A stretch of DNA of 64,000 bases, taken from Casuarius casuarius. Lineage: Eukaryota > Chordata > Aves > Casuariiformes > Casuariidae. The stretch covers positions 1,606,255 to 1,670,254 of the forward strand of contig PTFA01000029.1 in assembly GCA_003342895.1 (NCBI GenBank), in the 5' to 3' direction. Under the pieces are notes generated by a model. That model searched no databases, was not told the DNA's origin, and saw nothing but the letters and a program-made list of their open reading frames with translations. The translations under genes and the position numbers were made by a program. Numbering within the stretch: position 1 is the first letter of the stretch; each line of letters opens with the position of its first letter. Below, piece after piece: positions 47,069 to 60,544 of the stretch.

Positions 47069-50000
47069 CAGGAGCGGCTCCAGGGCCTTGTGGCGGCGTT
47101 GAGCCTGCCCCCTCCCCGGGGAAGTTTCTGAGGGCCCTGCGGACATTAAGGCATCTAGATGAGGAGGGGAGCAAAGCAGGAGGCTGCTTTGCCCCAGCAT
47201 CATCCTCACGTTCCTGGGATGCCGGCGAACCTGCACACGTTTTTCTTCTGCATGAACCCTTCCTCTCTGCAGGCCTGGGGCTGGATGATGTTACCTCACA
47301 GGCTCGGAAAGGTGCCAGCCATAAAAATTAACTGCTAAGTATTGTTTGGAGGGGAAACAAAGAGGATTAGCAAGGGTTCTGGGCCACCTCCCCCGGGCAG
47401 CCTCCTCCTCCGGCTGTGGTGGTTCGTGGCAAGGAGCAGAGCGGCTTCACAGGACAGAGGGAATCGCCGTTCCCAAACCTCTCCCAAGCTTGTTTGCCCA
47501 ACATCCTGCCTGACAAGGCACTGAGCTCATTCATCCTCTGCTGGGAATACTTCTGGCAGCTTGCAAGTGCATGCCAGCTCTCATCTGCCAGGCCCTCGCG
47601 CTCTCCAACTAGAAGCAGAGCTCAGAGAGGAGCTGCAGGGCTCGGGAGGGCAAATTTGCCCAGAAACACTGAGCATCTCTTTCTCGTGGCTCCAGTCATC
47701 CCAGCTGGAGAACAGAGGACTAGAGTAAAGATATCAGTGAAGTCAGCTACTGACCTGGCAGGATAACCTGCAGTATGAGATGCTGTGATGAACGCTGTTG
47801 CAATGGCTGCAGAGGCCTCTTGGTTGTAAAGCTTCACATTTGTATTTCTTTTTATTGTGGAATAAAGTTTAAAATGCTATGAGCCTGAGTCATACGGGTG
47901 TGTAACATTGCAGACAGTATTTATGTGACGGAGCCTTTTGGCAAGACAGTCCATCTTCAAATGCTTGCTTGACCCAACTCAACTGCATCTGGTATGGGGT
48001 TTCTCTGATAATCCTGGTGCTGTGCTAATGCCCCGTGCTAAAGTCAGATCTTCACATACAGCTCCTATCTGCCTCTTGTCTCCCAGAGTCAAGACCCATG
48101 TAAGCTGTGAAGTTAATCACCTTGTCTAATTCACTTAAGTATTTAAAAGGTGCCACATATCCAGGGTCAGATGGGCATTGGCTTTACTTATAGGTTGGTG
48201 TCTCATCCCTCTTCCTTACCTGTTGTTTTTTTTCCTACTGCTGACTTTGTCTCTACATGTTACCTTTCTCCTAGTTGGAAAGGCCTTTCTCCCATTGTTC
48301 TTTTTTTGCGTCACGACTACTGACATGGAATAGTGAAGCCTGCCTTCCTGCGCGATGGATGATGAGGGATATATTCATATTCCCTTCTTTGAGTCCTGCA
48401 GCATTTTGTCTGATTTTCCAGGCTCCACCAGCCCTTTGCATATGGCTCTCATCTCCAGCCTGCATCCTGGATAGTACCTGGTGTGATACAAGCGCTCCTG
48501 TTGGAGCATGTTTCCAGGAAAATTTCTGCATGAGTAATATCACCCTCCCAAACCTCCTGCCTACTGCCAGGATGCCCGGCTGCATGAGAAGGAAGCAGAA
48601 ACTGGCATATGAGAGTCTTTCTGATGACAGAGTAGTGTCTGAAATGCACTGGGGAGAGAGAGCCTTCCTCTGCAGGCAGCATTCACCAGGCTGTGCGGTC
48701 TGATCCGCAGCGGGGCTTGGTTTGCCAGAGGAGACATGGGGTGATGAATCCCCTTTGGGCCAACTTCATCTATGGTAGAAAACCAAACAGCCGGGGCCTG
48801 AGGGAAGCGTTTCTGCAGCAAAGCAGAGAGGCAGAGTCCCTCTGAGGCTGACAAGAGTTCCCTTATATTAATAACGTTCCTAAATAACAAGCAGCTTTTG
48901 ATAACCTTTTCTCACTGGCTACCCTTCTCAGAAGTCCCTTTATTCAGTTTTACTGCTCTTCGTTTTAGACACTTGAGTTTTCTCACAGCCACGTTCACAG
49001 ATTTGTATTGCATTTCAGCCCTTTATGAACTCCTTTTATTGATTTGCTGCAACTGAAACAGGGCCATTAATGGTCCAGACCAGTAGATATCACATGTATC
49101 AGGTGTATCTGTTGTAAGTCTAAGTTTAGCCTCCTCCCCCCATGATTAAACTCAGGTTTTTTTCCCCCCATTAGAGATAAACAGAAACAAACACAATAAG
49201 CATAGGGTACAAGAAAGAGAGCCACAAGAAGGGAAGAGTGGGAGGAACATGCAAGTGGTTTTCATGGAAATAACTTTGAAATGGCTCATTTTCTGTGAGT
49301 TGAAGTCCAAAGGCTAATGCACAACAGGAAATGTCTTTGCTCAGGCAATATTCCATGGAGCATGAAAGGCCACCCACTGTCAGACGGCTTAAATAGGTCA
49401 GAGCCTCGTACGTGGGCATATATCCATGCACATGCTTACATAAAACGGTGATGTCCTGCTCCCCCAGTCTCCCAGTGACAATCCACATTGTCGGAGCAAG
49501 ACGTTGTGCCTCTGCATTTTCCTGCTTCCGAGAATGAGGGCAATGCTGTCCGCCTTTGTAAATCACTCTGAAACCTATGGCTAGAGCTGGTGAGTGTTAC
49601 AGCTTCTTCTCCAAAGTAATCCAGACCACTCGATTAATCAGATGCCAGCTCAGCAATCAGCCTTGTTTTGTGTTTTTATTCATTTTTCTGCTGAAGCTTC
49701 CTTGGGGACTCATGAAACTTTCAAACAACAGCACAGAGACTGTGAAAAGTCCCGCTCATTAGTTGTATTGCCAGCTGCAAAGATGTAGAAATAATGAGAC
49801 TGATTCAAAAATCACAAGACCTAAAATACTGTGGGTTTTTTATTATTTGTTTGTCTCCTCTATTTGGAGCCCTCAGACTACAGCCCAGGCCATGTTTTCA
49901 GACTTTTCCACCAACATGGGCACAGTTAAAAAAGACACAAGAAGGCAGGCAAGGAAGGAATTGTCATAACCTGCGGGAGGTTTCAGGAGCTGAGACCTGC

Positions 50001-50397
50001 AGAAAAGCAGAAACTATACGGTGAGCATTGATAAAACTGATGAAGGTGACAACGCTGCATTAAATACAGTTTGGAGTTTAATTTTAAAACCTGTCTCATT
50101 CCATGTCTGCTGCCTTCAGCTAATTTCTAGCGCAAGCTAACTGTGCTGTTGCTAAGCCTTCCTGGGGAGAAGCTCATGTTCAGAAGGGCCGTTCCTGTTG
50201 ACGCAGTGGGACTTCAGCTGGAAACTAATCTGATGTGAAGGATGAGTCTGGAGGACACCCGGGTGCATGTTGCCATGCCCCTGGCTGCTAGGTCAGAGCG
50301 AGTTCGGCAGAGCTCCGCGCAGAGGATGAGGGTTGCAATTGTGCTGGGGTGGTGGGTGGTGAGAGACGGCCTCTTCCTCGGGGCCTGGCGGAGGGAT

Positions 50398-50428
50398 GGG
50401 AGTGAAGGGGGCTGGGGAGGGGAATTGG
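50398..50428 (+). other. Potential G-quadruplex
   Basis: Five runs of three or more G are separated by loops of one to five bases (GGG, GGGGG, GGGG, GGGG and GGG), meeting the usual quadruplex pattern. No gene start is near. Confidence 0.5.
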
Positions 50429-51009
50429 GTCTGCTGCTGCTCCCAGGGCTCTTAATTGCAGCAGCGTTTGTGGTGCTAATCTGCTGAACCGCCTTTCATC
50501 AGCCAGGAAACCCAGCATGTGAAAAAATTCAGTATGTCATTCTCTGTTTGCATTGCTTGCTGGCCTGACCTGCCAGCCTACACACAGGACCGAAAAAATA
50601 ACCGCAAATACACGGTCGCTATCTGCCCGCCGAGAACCGCCGAGAGAGGCACCAGAGATGCCTTGGGGAGAGGTGCAATGATCAGGTGGTGGAAATTAGT
50701 TCACTTCTGACATGTTGCAAGCTCCATTTCTCCTCCTTTTGGGCCATAACCTCTGTGACGGAGCATTTTCCCAGCTGCACACGTCTGGCTTGGCGATCAG
50801 GAGCTCAGTGAGAGAGGGAGCGGGGGGACATCATTAAGCAACTGCACGTGGGGAAAACTCCTTCGCTTTCTCACTAAACTTGTTTTTTAAAGTTTCCGGG
50901 CCCAAGTCCTGAAGACTGTTTATTTGTAGGAAATGTGTGGTTTGCTTATTTATTTATTTATATAGCTCTTCCTCTGACTTCCAGGGAAGGGTTTCATTGT
51001 CTCTAGGCT

Positions 51010-51365
51010 AATCCAAGCACCCGCTGAATAAAGAGGCCTTTTCTCCCCCCCATTTTGTCCTGCGAGAGGTCATCTTTATTCAAGAGCTATGAATGATGTG
51101 AGCCGGGTACTAACGGCACACAAAGAGCCGCGTCCGGAGCCAGCCAAGCGCACAGCTGTCGTTTTGTTTGCCGGGCTGGAGATGGGACCTCAGAAGTGCT
51201 CCTGACTGCGGCACAATGGGGGAGGCGCGCGAGGCGCCGGAGGTTTGCCAGGGCCCCTCTTTCCTGGCGCGAAAGGACCTTTATTGAGCATAAATCACAT
51301 CAGCTGCCGCCGTGGCCTTTTCTCCGCTCTAAAAGATCCCCCTTTGCTGCTCAAGTGACATGATG
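51010..51365. promoter_or_regulatory. Candidate regulatory block
   Basis: Within GC-rich DNA this block contains TTTATT homeodomain-type cores (for example in ACCTTTATTGAGC), an E-box CAGCTG at 51301-51306 and the TATGAATGATG word. The appearance is of a motif-dense enhancer, inferred only from composition and motifs. Confidence 0.3.
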
Positions 51366-52004
51366 GAAAGGGATCGTTCTGTGGTACCCGAAAGCCCGCA
51401 GCAATGGACCAGTCTGAGGACAAGTGACACTTCTGACCGGTTAATAGTAGCTCTCTTCTGTCACTCGCCCAAAGGTGCTTGCAGCTGGGTTATTTTTTAA
51501 GCTGGCTAGTGGTTCAGTGCGCTTTTTTGATTCCATGTTGGCTTGAAATGTCAGGAGGTCACGAGGGTGGATTTTATACCCGTGAGCTACGAAGAGTAAC
51601 ACAGACGTCTGCAAGCCCCAGGATGAATATGTCGCAAGCACTGATATCTTTGGAAAAGCTTGGTGCCTCGGGCACGGAGAAAAGAAATAAGTGCAGAGCA
51701 TCCTGCAAAGAGCAGAGTATCTCTGTTAAGGAAATAATTACTGAACTCTGCTATTCAGTGATGGAAGACCAGTATTTCCTTGGGATGGGAAGTAAACACT
51801 CTTTCTTTTCCCCCTTGTAAATAAAAGGGCACTCTGAGTATAATGAATTAAATTGCTCATGGAAAACCTTTCCTTCCAAATGCTCGTCGTGTCTGTAGCT
51901 ATCCAGGAGACGCCTTGAAGGCTCGGCCTCTGGGGCTCCCTCAAAGCTGTAATCGGCAGTGCCCGTTTTCTGCTTCTTGTACAGAAAGGAACCAGGCCAA
52001 AGCT

Positions 52005-52080
52005 GAGCGCTTATCAGCTGTGCACGCTGTTTATTAATATTTGTACCCAGGTGTTATTTAAAATTGCACTTTAAAAGTAG
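52005..52080. promoter_or_regulatory. Candidate enhancer core: GATA, E-box and forkhead motifs
   Basis: TTATCA (GATA factor type) at 52011-52016 overlaps the E-box CAGCTG at 52015-52020. The forkhead-type TGTTTATT at 52028-52035 is followed by AATATTTGT. The segment is AT-rich and lies within GC-rich flanks. Confidence 0.35.
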
Positions 52081-55000
52081 TGAAAGCTGACTGAGACCAT
52101 GCCTCCCCCATCCCTCCGCCCTGCTGCTTGTGTTAAAGGTGTTTCCCTTCAGTCGATGCATCTGATTTTGCTTGCTGGAAGGTAGGCGTCACCAGGAACG
52201 CGTTCCTCGCTCTTCCACAGGCAGCTCTGCTGACTCTCTTTCGCTATTACCTTGCTAACTCCTGCCGCCGGGCGCCCTGGGGCTGCCCGGGGATTATTTC
52301 AGGCCCTGCAGGTGCATTACAGGATGGACTGGGTAATTCAGCAGGTGGCTTCAACCCTAATTGGGCATCGACGCCGTGCTCGGTGCCGTTCCTGGCCATC
52401 ACCTTGCGGCGGCGGGGAGCGCCGGGGGGCTCGCGCCCGGGCAGGCGGGCTCTGGGCAGCCCTCCCCAGCGCCGTGCCTCTCGCTCCGCGGGAAATCCAC
52501 GTCTTCCAGGTGCCTTACGTCGTGTTACCTGGCGAAAATGTTTTAAAAAACATTGTTGAGTTTGCTTGCTTTTCCCTTTAAGGCTTTATTAAATTTATCC
52601 GACCTCAGGCTGGTTTTGGGTCCGTATTTTGGTGCAATGCCCTTTGAGTTAGTGGAGAGCATCTAGTTCAGTTATTAGCGGTAACTTTGGCCCTGGCTCC
52701 GCAACAGCGAGTTCCCATTTAAAAAAGAAGCTGTGTCGTCCACACACCACTAATACGTTCACAGAGAAGATATCAAGTTAACGGCAGAGGGTGGGTTGGT
52801 TCGGCTTACCCGGTGGCTGGTGCTCTTAGCATTTGATGCAGCACCCAAATGAAAGTTATTCAGAAAGACAAATTTTTCCTGGTATCAGTAATGGGCTGGA
52901 ACAAGGGCCAGCAGTGTTCATAACAGAGAGAGCAACCATCGCAATTGCTAATTTGGTAAAACTCATTTGCATGAAATGCCCACTGTCTTTTCTACAGATT
53001 TCATTAAACTCCTAAATAGTGTATCTCAGAACTATGCAAAGTACGTAAAGCTGAAGCATCATAATTTATATGTAGTGTAGCTGATGGCAATGAAAGGCAG
53101 AAAGAAAATCAGGCATTAATAGCTTTAGCTCTTCAGATTTGTTTATTTTTGATTTCCTACCAACAAGACCAGAATTCATGATAGCATTTCACTAAAGGCA
53201 TCATCGTTCTATGTGCTATCTTCAGATTCATAAGTTATACGCTGTTTTAAGTACTTTTTTCTTCATAATAGTTTTTCAACTGCTGGGATGCACTGACACC
53301 AGTTTCCAATGTATTTCTGTCACTCATTAAACAGAAGAAAAAGGACAAATGTCAAAGTGAAAATATGCAGAGGATGGGGAGATGATTCAGCCTTGCTAAT
53401 ATGTATTTACCATGGCAATTTGCTTTACAAGTTGCAGCTGTAACTTCTAGCAAACCAGGATCTTTCTGAAGTGTTTGCATTTTCTCCTCCGTGGCTTAAC
53501 GTCTCCACCAGTGAAGAAACTTTCCTAGGGCTGGATAAGTGAGTTGTGGTTAGTCATAAAAACAAGCAGGCAGATTCCCACAGTTTCTGCACGGAGAGCT
53601 GGGCAGACCTGTGGCCACTCGCTCCCCGCAGCGTGTGGTCCAGCGCGTTCAGCAGCTCTCCTGGAAATATCCGAGCTCCTGGGGGGACCAGGGGCTCGGC
53701 AGATCTTCGTTGTCTGGGTCCGGTCTGCAAGCACAGTTGTGTGCGTGTGTCAAATCCTGTTCCTTTACACCCACGAAGCCACTGCTGGGCTCTTTTCATA
53801 TGAGTCACAGCCTCGGGAGCTGGCCCGTAGCACTGACAGTTTGCCGTGGTTGTTCGGCTGTAGGGGCCAAAGTACAAACAAGCGCTTGGGAGCTCGGTAC
53901 TCTGTCCAGTTTCCAACGGTATCCGCAGCTTTTCAGACGTGAGCATTTGAAAGGTGCTTTCAGAGCCCGCCGGAGCCAGCGGAGCACAGGTGTCCGTAGA
54001 AAGTAAGGGCATAAAAGCAGGTGGGCAGCAGGTGGACAAGGTTCACTGTCTGCTCCTTGGGAGGAGCTGCCGTTGACTGCATGCACAGCATTGAAATGGC
54101 TGAGCATCAGCTTCTCCGAGACATACGTGCTGCAGCTATGCAGCTGTTGAGTAAAATAAGCTTAATATTGCAAATAAGTAATCAAAGATAAATACATACT
54201 TTTCTATTCATTTTGACATTTCCCTGTTGAGCAGGGGTGTGCTTGTGGGTAAAACCTGATTTCTGACAGTCCTTAGAAGATGCTAAGGAACCGTAAAGCA
54301 TTTACCACTAATTTTTTTGAGATCCTATTGAACGATAACATGTGGGTTCAGATTCCCTGCAATTTGTTCCCTCTCACCAGTGAAAAGGAGGAGATCTGAT
54401 TCTCATCTGCTCTGGCAGCATATCACCTTCCCTAGATAAAGGATATAAATTAATTATCCAAAGCCTGCGCTTTTGTAAAACTCCTGCATTATACTCGTCT
54501 GCTGCCTACCGAAATTCTCCTGGAAACCGGGGCCTTTCCCTACCCATGCAGAGCTGCAGCCCCAGGCGAGCCGAGGTCTGGGCCAGGAATGATCTAGGCT
54601 TGCACCCCTGCAGGGAAATCTCTACCGAGCTGCAGGATCACTGAGATGTGCTCCTATTGATTTCCCCACCACACTGACCACTCGTCACAAAGCCTTTATA
54701 AGCCCCTACAAGAAAGTGCGGCTTTCTGCTCCCGGGACCCCGCAAAGTCCGCCAGGGACGGCGCAATCGCGACCGATTGGGGAGGCTGCCTGGACACGGT
54801 GGTGACAGCAGGCGGTACCAAATCCTGGAAAGCAACCTCGGCCGTTGCTAGGGTGCGAGCGGCAATGAGTTTGTCAGTTCTCAGTGTAGCCGGAGGGCCT
54901 CTTATTAAAAGAAAAAAAGTTATTTTCTGGGGGCAGTTGAGGAAACCGGTAGGGGTTTTAGTGATTGAGAGCTTTTGGGTTGCTGCGGAGAAACGTGCGG

Positions 55001-56239
55001 CATCCAGTGTGCTGCTCCCTGCCTAACAGGTGAAGGTCATCAGCATAAATTCAGACAACACTGTTTAATGTCAGATCATGCAGAAACGACATCTTTTTTT
55101 CACTAATTCCTGCTGTCTGCAGGTGAAGAAACCAGTCGCAGCCAAAGGAAAAGTTTTGCTGCCTGTGTTAGCCTTGCCTCAGCCTTCTCTGCTGCTGTTT
55201 CATGTGACATTGGCTATTTATATCCTTTGTAAGGATGGTATAATCAACTCCCTCGGCTCCAGAAGCAGCTATGATGGATCATTTAATACCAAACACTTAG
55301 ATGGTTAGTGATGCAGGGAGGCTTGCTGCAGTCGGAGGGAAGCTGAACACGCAAATGTCTCACTGCACCGCTGAAATCTTCCAAAAATAACAGTAAGGAA
55401 AAGCTCACGTGGGCAAAACTCTTATCCAAAGTGTGAAAGGCTGAAGCAGAGCAGTGGCTCGCCAGGAGTGAGGGCTCCGACGGGCACCAGCCCGGGCCCT
55501 GGGGGTGGTGGGGGGCAGGTCTCCACCGAGGGCAGCCCCAGCTGCGCCCAGGCCTCCCGAAGCAAGTTTAATGAGCAAAAATCTCCTCGGCAGCTCGGAG
55601 GTATCCTTAGCAACGGGGCCGTTCACCCGTTATATGCCGGCCTCGTGTCACCCAGCAAACCGGGTCGGCTTCTGGTGCAGCAGGACGAGAAGTGCGGGAG
55701 CTGTTCAGACCCTTCCTGACTCAAGCAGATCAGGCAGGACTTTTTGCCTATCTTAATTATTCCCTCTGCTGTTTGACCAGAAAAAGAGTAAACAACTCCA
55801 CTGTCCCCGCTGGAGGAGGCAGCCCTTCTTGGTCCTTTGCAGGGGGTTAGCAAGTAGCACGGGGGGGGGACACCAGAGATCACCCTCCGTGTCAGCTGGT
55901 CTTTGGACTGGTGCAGAGGAGCAGAGGTTGGTAGGACATGAGCATCGGTGCCGACCTGGAGCATTCATGTTCCTCCCGTGCTTACCACTTTTATCTTACG
56001 TTTATATACATCCCTCACATCCCTTGAGCAGTATAGGAGCTGGCTTTTGCTAATATTTTGCTAGAGCCCAGCAACAAGACTTCTCTTTTGTCTGTCAGGG
56101 CTCGTTTCAAAGCCTTGCGGGTCCCCGGAGAGGCAGCTGACATTCTCTCTTTCTTCATTGCATCCTGCCAGCTGTCTTCTCATTCGTGATTTTTAGGCCT
56201 GTTTTTATTCCTGGGCAGAAATACTTGTGCAGGTCAGCA

Positions 56240-56370
56240 CTGAGCTCTGATTCAGTAGCAAGCTAAATAATTTTTCAATGGCATTGTGTTAACCTATTTT
56301 AATCCCTGAATAAATTCACTCTCCTATAACCTGGATGCATTTAATCTAATGGTAACAGTGAGTCATATCA
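56240..56370. promoter_or_regulatory. Candidate AT-rich regulatory core
   Basis: A 130-bp AT-rich segment holds GTTAACC (HNF1 half-site type), TTTTAATCCC (K50 homeodomain TAATCC type) and repeated TAAT cores. The function is inference. Confidence 0.3.
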
Positions 56371-58480
56371 ACAAAAAAAAATGACAGAAGAGCTAAAAAA
56401 GCTCCTTTCTTTTCTGTTTTCTTATAAAGAGAGGTTTCGCAAAGTGAATGGAGAATACAGAAATATATACCTTGCACTGCGTCACCTTGGTAACTTTTCC
56501 AGGCCACCAGAGCCGTTCTTCAGCACCTGTCACCATTCCAGACTCAGCCATAGACGTCCTCAATAAAGTGACATATTCTACCTGTTTCTGGGCATTGCTA
56601 GCACAGGGAATAAGAGGCCAACTTACAGACTCAAACTTTAAGTCTCCCAAGCCCGCAGGGAATGCTACGATGGCTCTCGCGGCCTTTGGTGATTCACCTG
56701 CTCCAACAGTGTTTTCCCAGAGCCAACGTTCACCTGCTTCTCCAGTAGGACTGGAGATCCAAGGTGGGTGGTCGTGCTGCTGCTGCGGGGGGAACATGGA
56801 CATGGAGAGACCTGTTACTCTTCGTGGTAGTCTGCTCTGTGCCACACTGATCTCCCTAGCTAAAAAAGCCCCTCTTAGAGCGATCCATCTCTGCTTCCTC
56901 AAGGTGCCAATCACAACAGTGGGAGAAGCCCTTCTCTCCCATTCCTCAGCTTCCAGCCGTGTCTTTGTGGTGTGGGTGGAATTACTGTTTTGCAGGTAAC
57001 AGTGCCCCGAGGCTTCATTTTGTGAATAGCACTAAGAGAGTCCCCTGTTCTTATCTGCTAGGCAGGGTATTGTCTGACTACAGAGTATTGACTGCATTTT
57101 ACAGTTTAGCATACAGTACTTTACAATCTGCTACAGGGCAGACTTTTGCCAGGACATCTGGTGGTTTATGCAGAGCCAATGAACACTAATTGCATTTTAA
57201 TCTAGAATGTATGTGGTTTCCAAAACTTCCTCTTTGTGCCCTTTGTTTGCAAAAAATTGCCACTTTTCCTCCTGCAGCTTGGATGCTAACAGGACTTTAT
57301 GTTTAGTAATTGCTTTATGTGCGTTTGTTTCATTCTTACAAACAGACTATCTTTGCTCTTCTTTCTTTAAAAGTTGCTCCAGCTTCTCCTGAAGTCAAGG
57401 GCAAAGCAGTGATGGACTTCAGCAGGTGGAGGACTGGGCCTTTCGTGACTGTTCTTGTACAGAAATGAGGAAAATAGAATCACCTCCAAGACATGAGGGC
57501 ACCTTTGAAATACATTATCCACCATAAAAATTACCAGTCTGGCAACACAGCTGCAGACAGATCAGTCACGCAGTGACAGATTGAGTTACCAGAAATTAGA
57601 CTTTGAGTTAGCAGACATACCCTGAGTGTGGCTAAATTGTAGGTAAGGCTCTTTAAATACTAGCCCTGGCAACAGCGAGAAAAGCAGCATATTGTAAGAG
57701 CTACAACCAGCTTCAGACTTGCTTGGCGCTGGCGCAGTTTCTTGGAACAAAAAGCAAACGAGAGGCTTTGGTTATTACAAATGCAATGTCACTGGAGTGC
57801 ATTTCCGCGTCCTGACGGGTGGGGAAAATGTTGCTGGAGGGCTGATAGGAGCAACCAGATGGATATGGCACCCACAGTGCTGCTCCCAGTGAGCTCCTGG
57901 AGATTTTCTGGCGGTGCCTCTTCCACCGCTGTCTAGGGATGTAGCTCCCTGAACACCGTGACTGCAAGATTCGACCTAATGCACCTTCAAGACACATGAT
58001 ACATTATAAATATATGCTTTTTGCATCGCCGTTGAACACTAAAAGCAGGCAAGCACTTCCCGTGTGCATCGGCTTGCCCCGGTTGCATCAGCAAGTGTGC
58101 ACAGCCGGTGCCGCTGGTCCCCAGCTGCTGCGTTAGTCACACAACGTGCCCAGGGGCTGCCTAAGCCCCAGGGTCAGAGGCCTCGTCTGCAGCTGCTGCA
58201 GGCTCAGATGCCTCCAGCTCTCAGGTATCAGCCAGGGATTCCTTTTAGGTAAAGAGATACATTTGCTTAATTCCTCGTCCCTTGTTCCGCCCTTTTGTTC
58301 TGTTGTTGCTATTTCTTCTTCTCAACAGTTCGAGGAAAGCTCTGTTTTGTGAGAGTCCCACAGAGCATCTAGCGGACAAATATGCCACAAATGTCCCATC
58401 ATCTCGTGAGGCCGCTGTTATTTTGAAGATTGTTTCTATCAGGAGGGTTTGTTACGAATGAAATGTGTGGAAATAATGAA

Positions 58481-58500
58481 TCCACAGCAGGGGGCAGTGC
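58481..58500 (+). promoter_or_regulatory. CTCF-like site
   Basis: TCCACAGCAGGGGGCAGTGC contains the AGCAGGGGGCAGT core typical of strong CTCF sites, with agreement at most informative positions. If bound, it could mark a domain boundary in the gene-poor DNA right of BAG5. Confidence 0.55.
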
Positions 58501-60544
58501 TATATGGTAAATACATTTATAGGTTTTCAGGCATTTTGAGCATGGGAATTTTGAAATTACAGAATCAAACACACAAACTGGTGTGTTATTTAGTATCTTT
58601 GTTATTCCCTGGCTGAGAAGCAGCACTTGGACTTATGAAGGCTTGTTTAAAACTGATACTGCAAAGCTTAGTGTTGTTTCCAGCTAAAATGCATGTTTGA
58701 TTTTGAGGTCCAAGAAAATTATCAAAACGATCTTTTAATGTTTAAATGCATTCAGATGTTTTCCTGGAGGTATTTGCGACCTTCTTTGGCAGGAAAGCCC
58801 TCAGACCTTTTCTAGAAAGGAGACTCATACTGCCGAGGTACCTACGCAGCAGACTGAAGAGGGAGCCCTCAGCAACCGACCTTCTTTTATCAGTCATGAT
58901 TTACAGGATCCCCGGCTACCCCAAGAGAGGCCATGTTAATTAAAACTTGAAATTATAGCCAGCCTTCCACTCAGCTCCATTTACAGCCTTTTTCCTGTGT
59001 TTACTACAGACCACATCCTGCCCAAAGCTCTGTCCAAACAGAAGGGTATCTTGCAAATAAACACGGCTGCAAGGGCCAAGCCTTCCATCCTCTAAGTGCA
59101 AACCGTGACCTACCCCGGTCCCAGCGTGCCGGGAGGACAAGGCCGCTCCTCTCAAAAGGGAGCTGGGACCCGCCGTCTCTGTAATCTGAGCTGCAGCTTG
59201 CTCCTTCAGTTTAAGCAAACTTAAGGCTTTGCTGCTGCTGTTTAAGGTTAAAACGTGGTTTCTTTCATGTAGTTTGAGGCTGTTTTGTCCCTGGAGAGCT
59301 CAGCTGAGGGGCAGTAAGGGACTCTCCAGCCTCGGCGCTGACAGGTCCGTTCTCCTGCTGAGCACCCAAACCCGCCGCGGCTCCCAAAGGGAGCCCACGT
59401 GTGACCCTCCGCCAGCCAGAGCCCCATGTTTCCTGCGAGCGTTGGCACGGTGAGCAGATTTCCACAGCTAATTTGTATCTGTGTGTTTGCTTAGACTTGT
59501 GATACACAAAAGACAGTGAGATCTACCCGTCCCTCCCTTCCTACTCCGAGTTGCAAGGACCCCCGCTCCCGCTCTCAGCATGACATCTCCATGGAAACTA
59601 CACAAGTTGCATGCAGAGCAGAGTCAGGCTTGGAAGGGATTTAAGATCCTTGAAGAAGCCTTTAACGCCATACGTGTTATAGCCTCGATCCCCAGAGGTA
59701 GGGGGGTAGTTGCTCGGTGAGTCGCAGAGGAGCTGCCTGACCCGGGACATCTTTGTCCTTCAGACAAATGCTCACAGTTTCGTCCCTCTGTTTTACTTGC
59801 TGTTTTCACCTGTTCTGATCTCTGCTCCCCGGCTTATCCTCTGATCCCTCTCTCCTCCTCGCTCTGACGTCCTTCTTTGGCTTTCCCAAGCACCGTGCCA
59901 AGTCGCTAATTACTTTTCTCATGTTCCTGCAGCTTCGTTAATGGCTGTGGACTTGACTCTGTTCCTTGTTCTTCGTCTCCCCCTGAGTACCTGTCCCCAG
60001 CCCCGGAGACGGGCCTCGGTCATGGAAAGAACCAGTGCTATAGGCAAGGCAAGGAGCAGGGCAGAGCCCAGGCTGATGGGTGCTGCTGGCCTTGTAAATC
60101 TGAGCTCCTCCCAGCCCCAGCTTCTTCCTCGCCACCCCATCTCTTCCAGCCCGACATCCGCACGCACGTCCTTCCGGGCTGGTGGAGGCTGTGGTGGGGA
60201 CAGCAGGTGCTGGATGGGGAGGTGGAGGGGCTGGAGAAGTCCTTGCTGAAGCAAGGACTGGCGACAGGACAGCGGCAGAAGGAGAGACAAAGGAAAGGAG
60301 GTGATGGCGATGAAATGTGACTTTATAAAGGCCCAAACTGTGCTCCTGAAAGGTAGCCTGGCTCCATTTCCTTGTTCCCAGCTGCTTACATAAACCTGCA
60401 GCATGTCCTTCTCCATGCGAAGGATATAAAAATCATGGCGAAGGTGAATGTGGCATTACCACAGCTCCCTTAGGGCAGGAGCTCAGACGAAGCTAAGGGA
60501 AGGCAGGCTCAGGACAGGCAGACGCCGTGTTCACCAGACACGTG
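58501..60544. other. Intergenic DNA, no gene recognised
   Basis: Mixed to GC-rich DNA with short or overlapping frames only. Frames of 130-165 codons near 59.9-60.4 kb overlap on both strands and lack any recognisable domain. No transposon or RNA gene was seen. Confidence 0.5.

Larger units (their letters stand above)
44166..58480. other. GC-rich gene-poor DNA, no gene recognised
   Basis: Long overlapping frames on several strands at 44.6-45.8 kb and elsewhere reflect high C+G. None shows a conserved domain, and they contradict one another. Contents that can be named are the GC/CpG-rich block at 45040-45720, the G17 run at 47052, possible G-quadruplex tracts near 50.4 and 55.5 kb, and several motif-rich candidate regulatory blocks. 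Confidence 0.5.
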
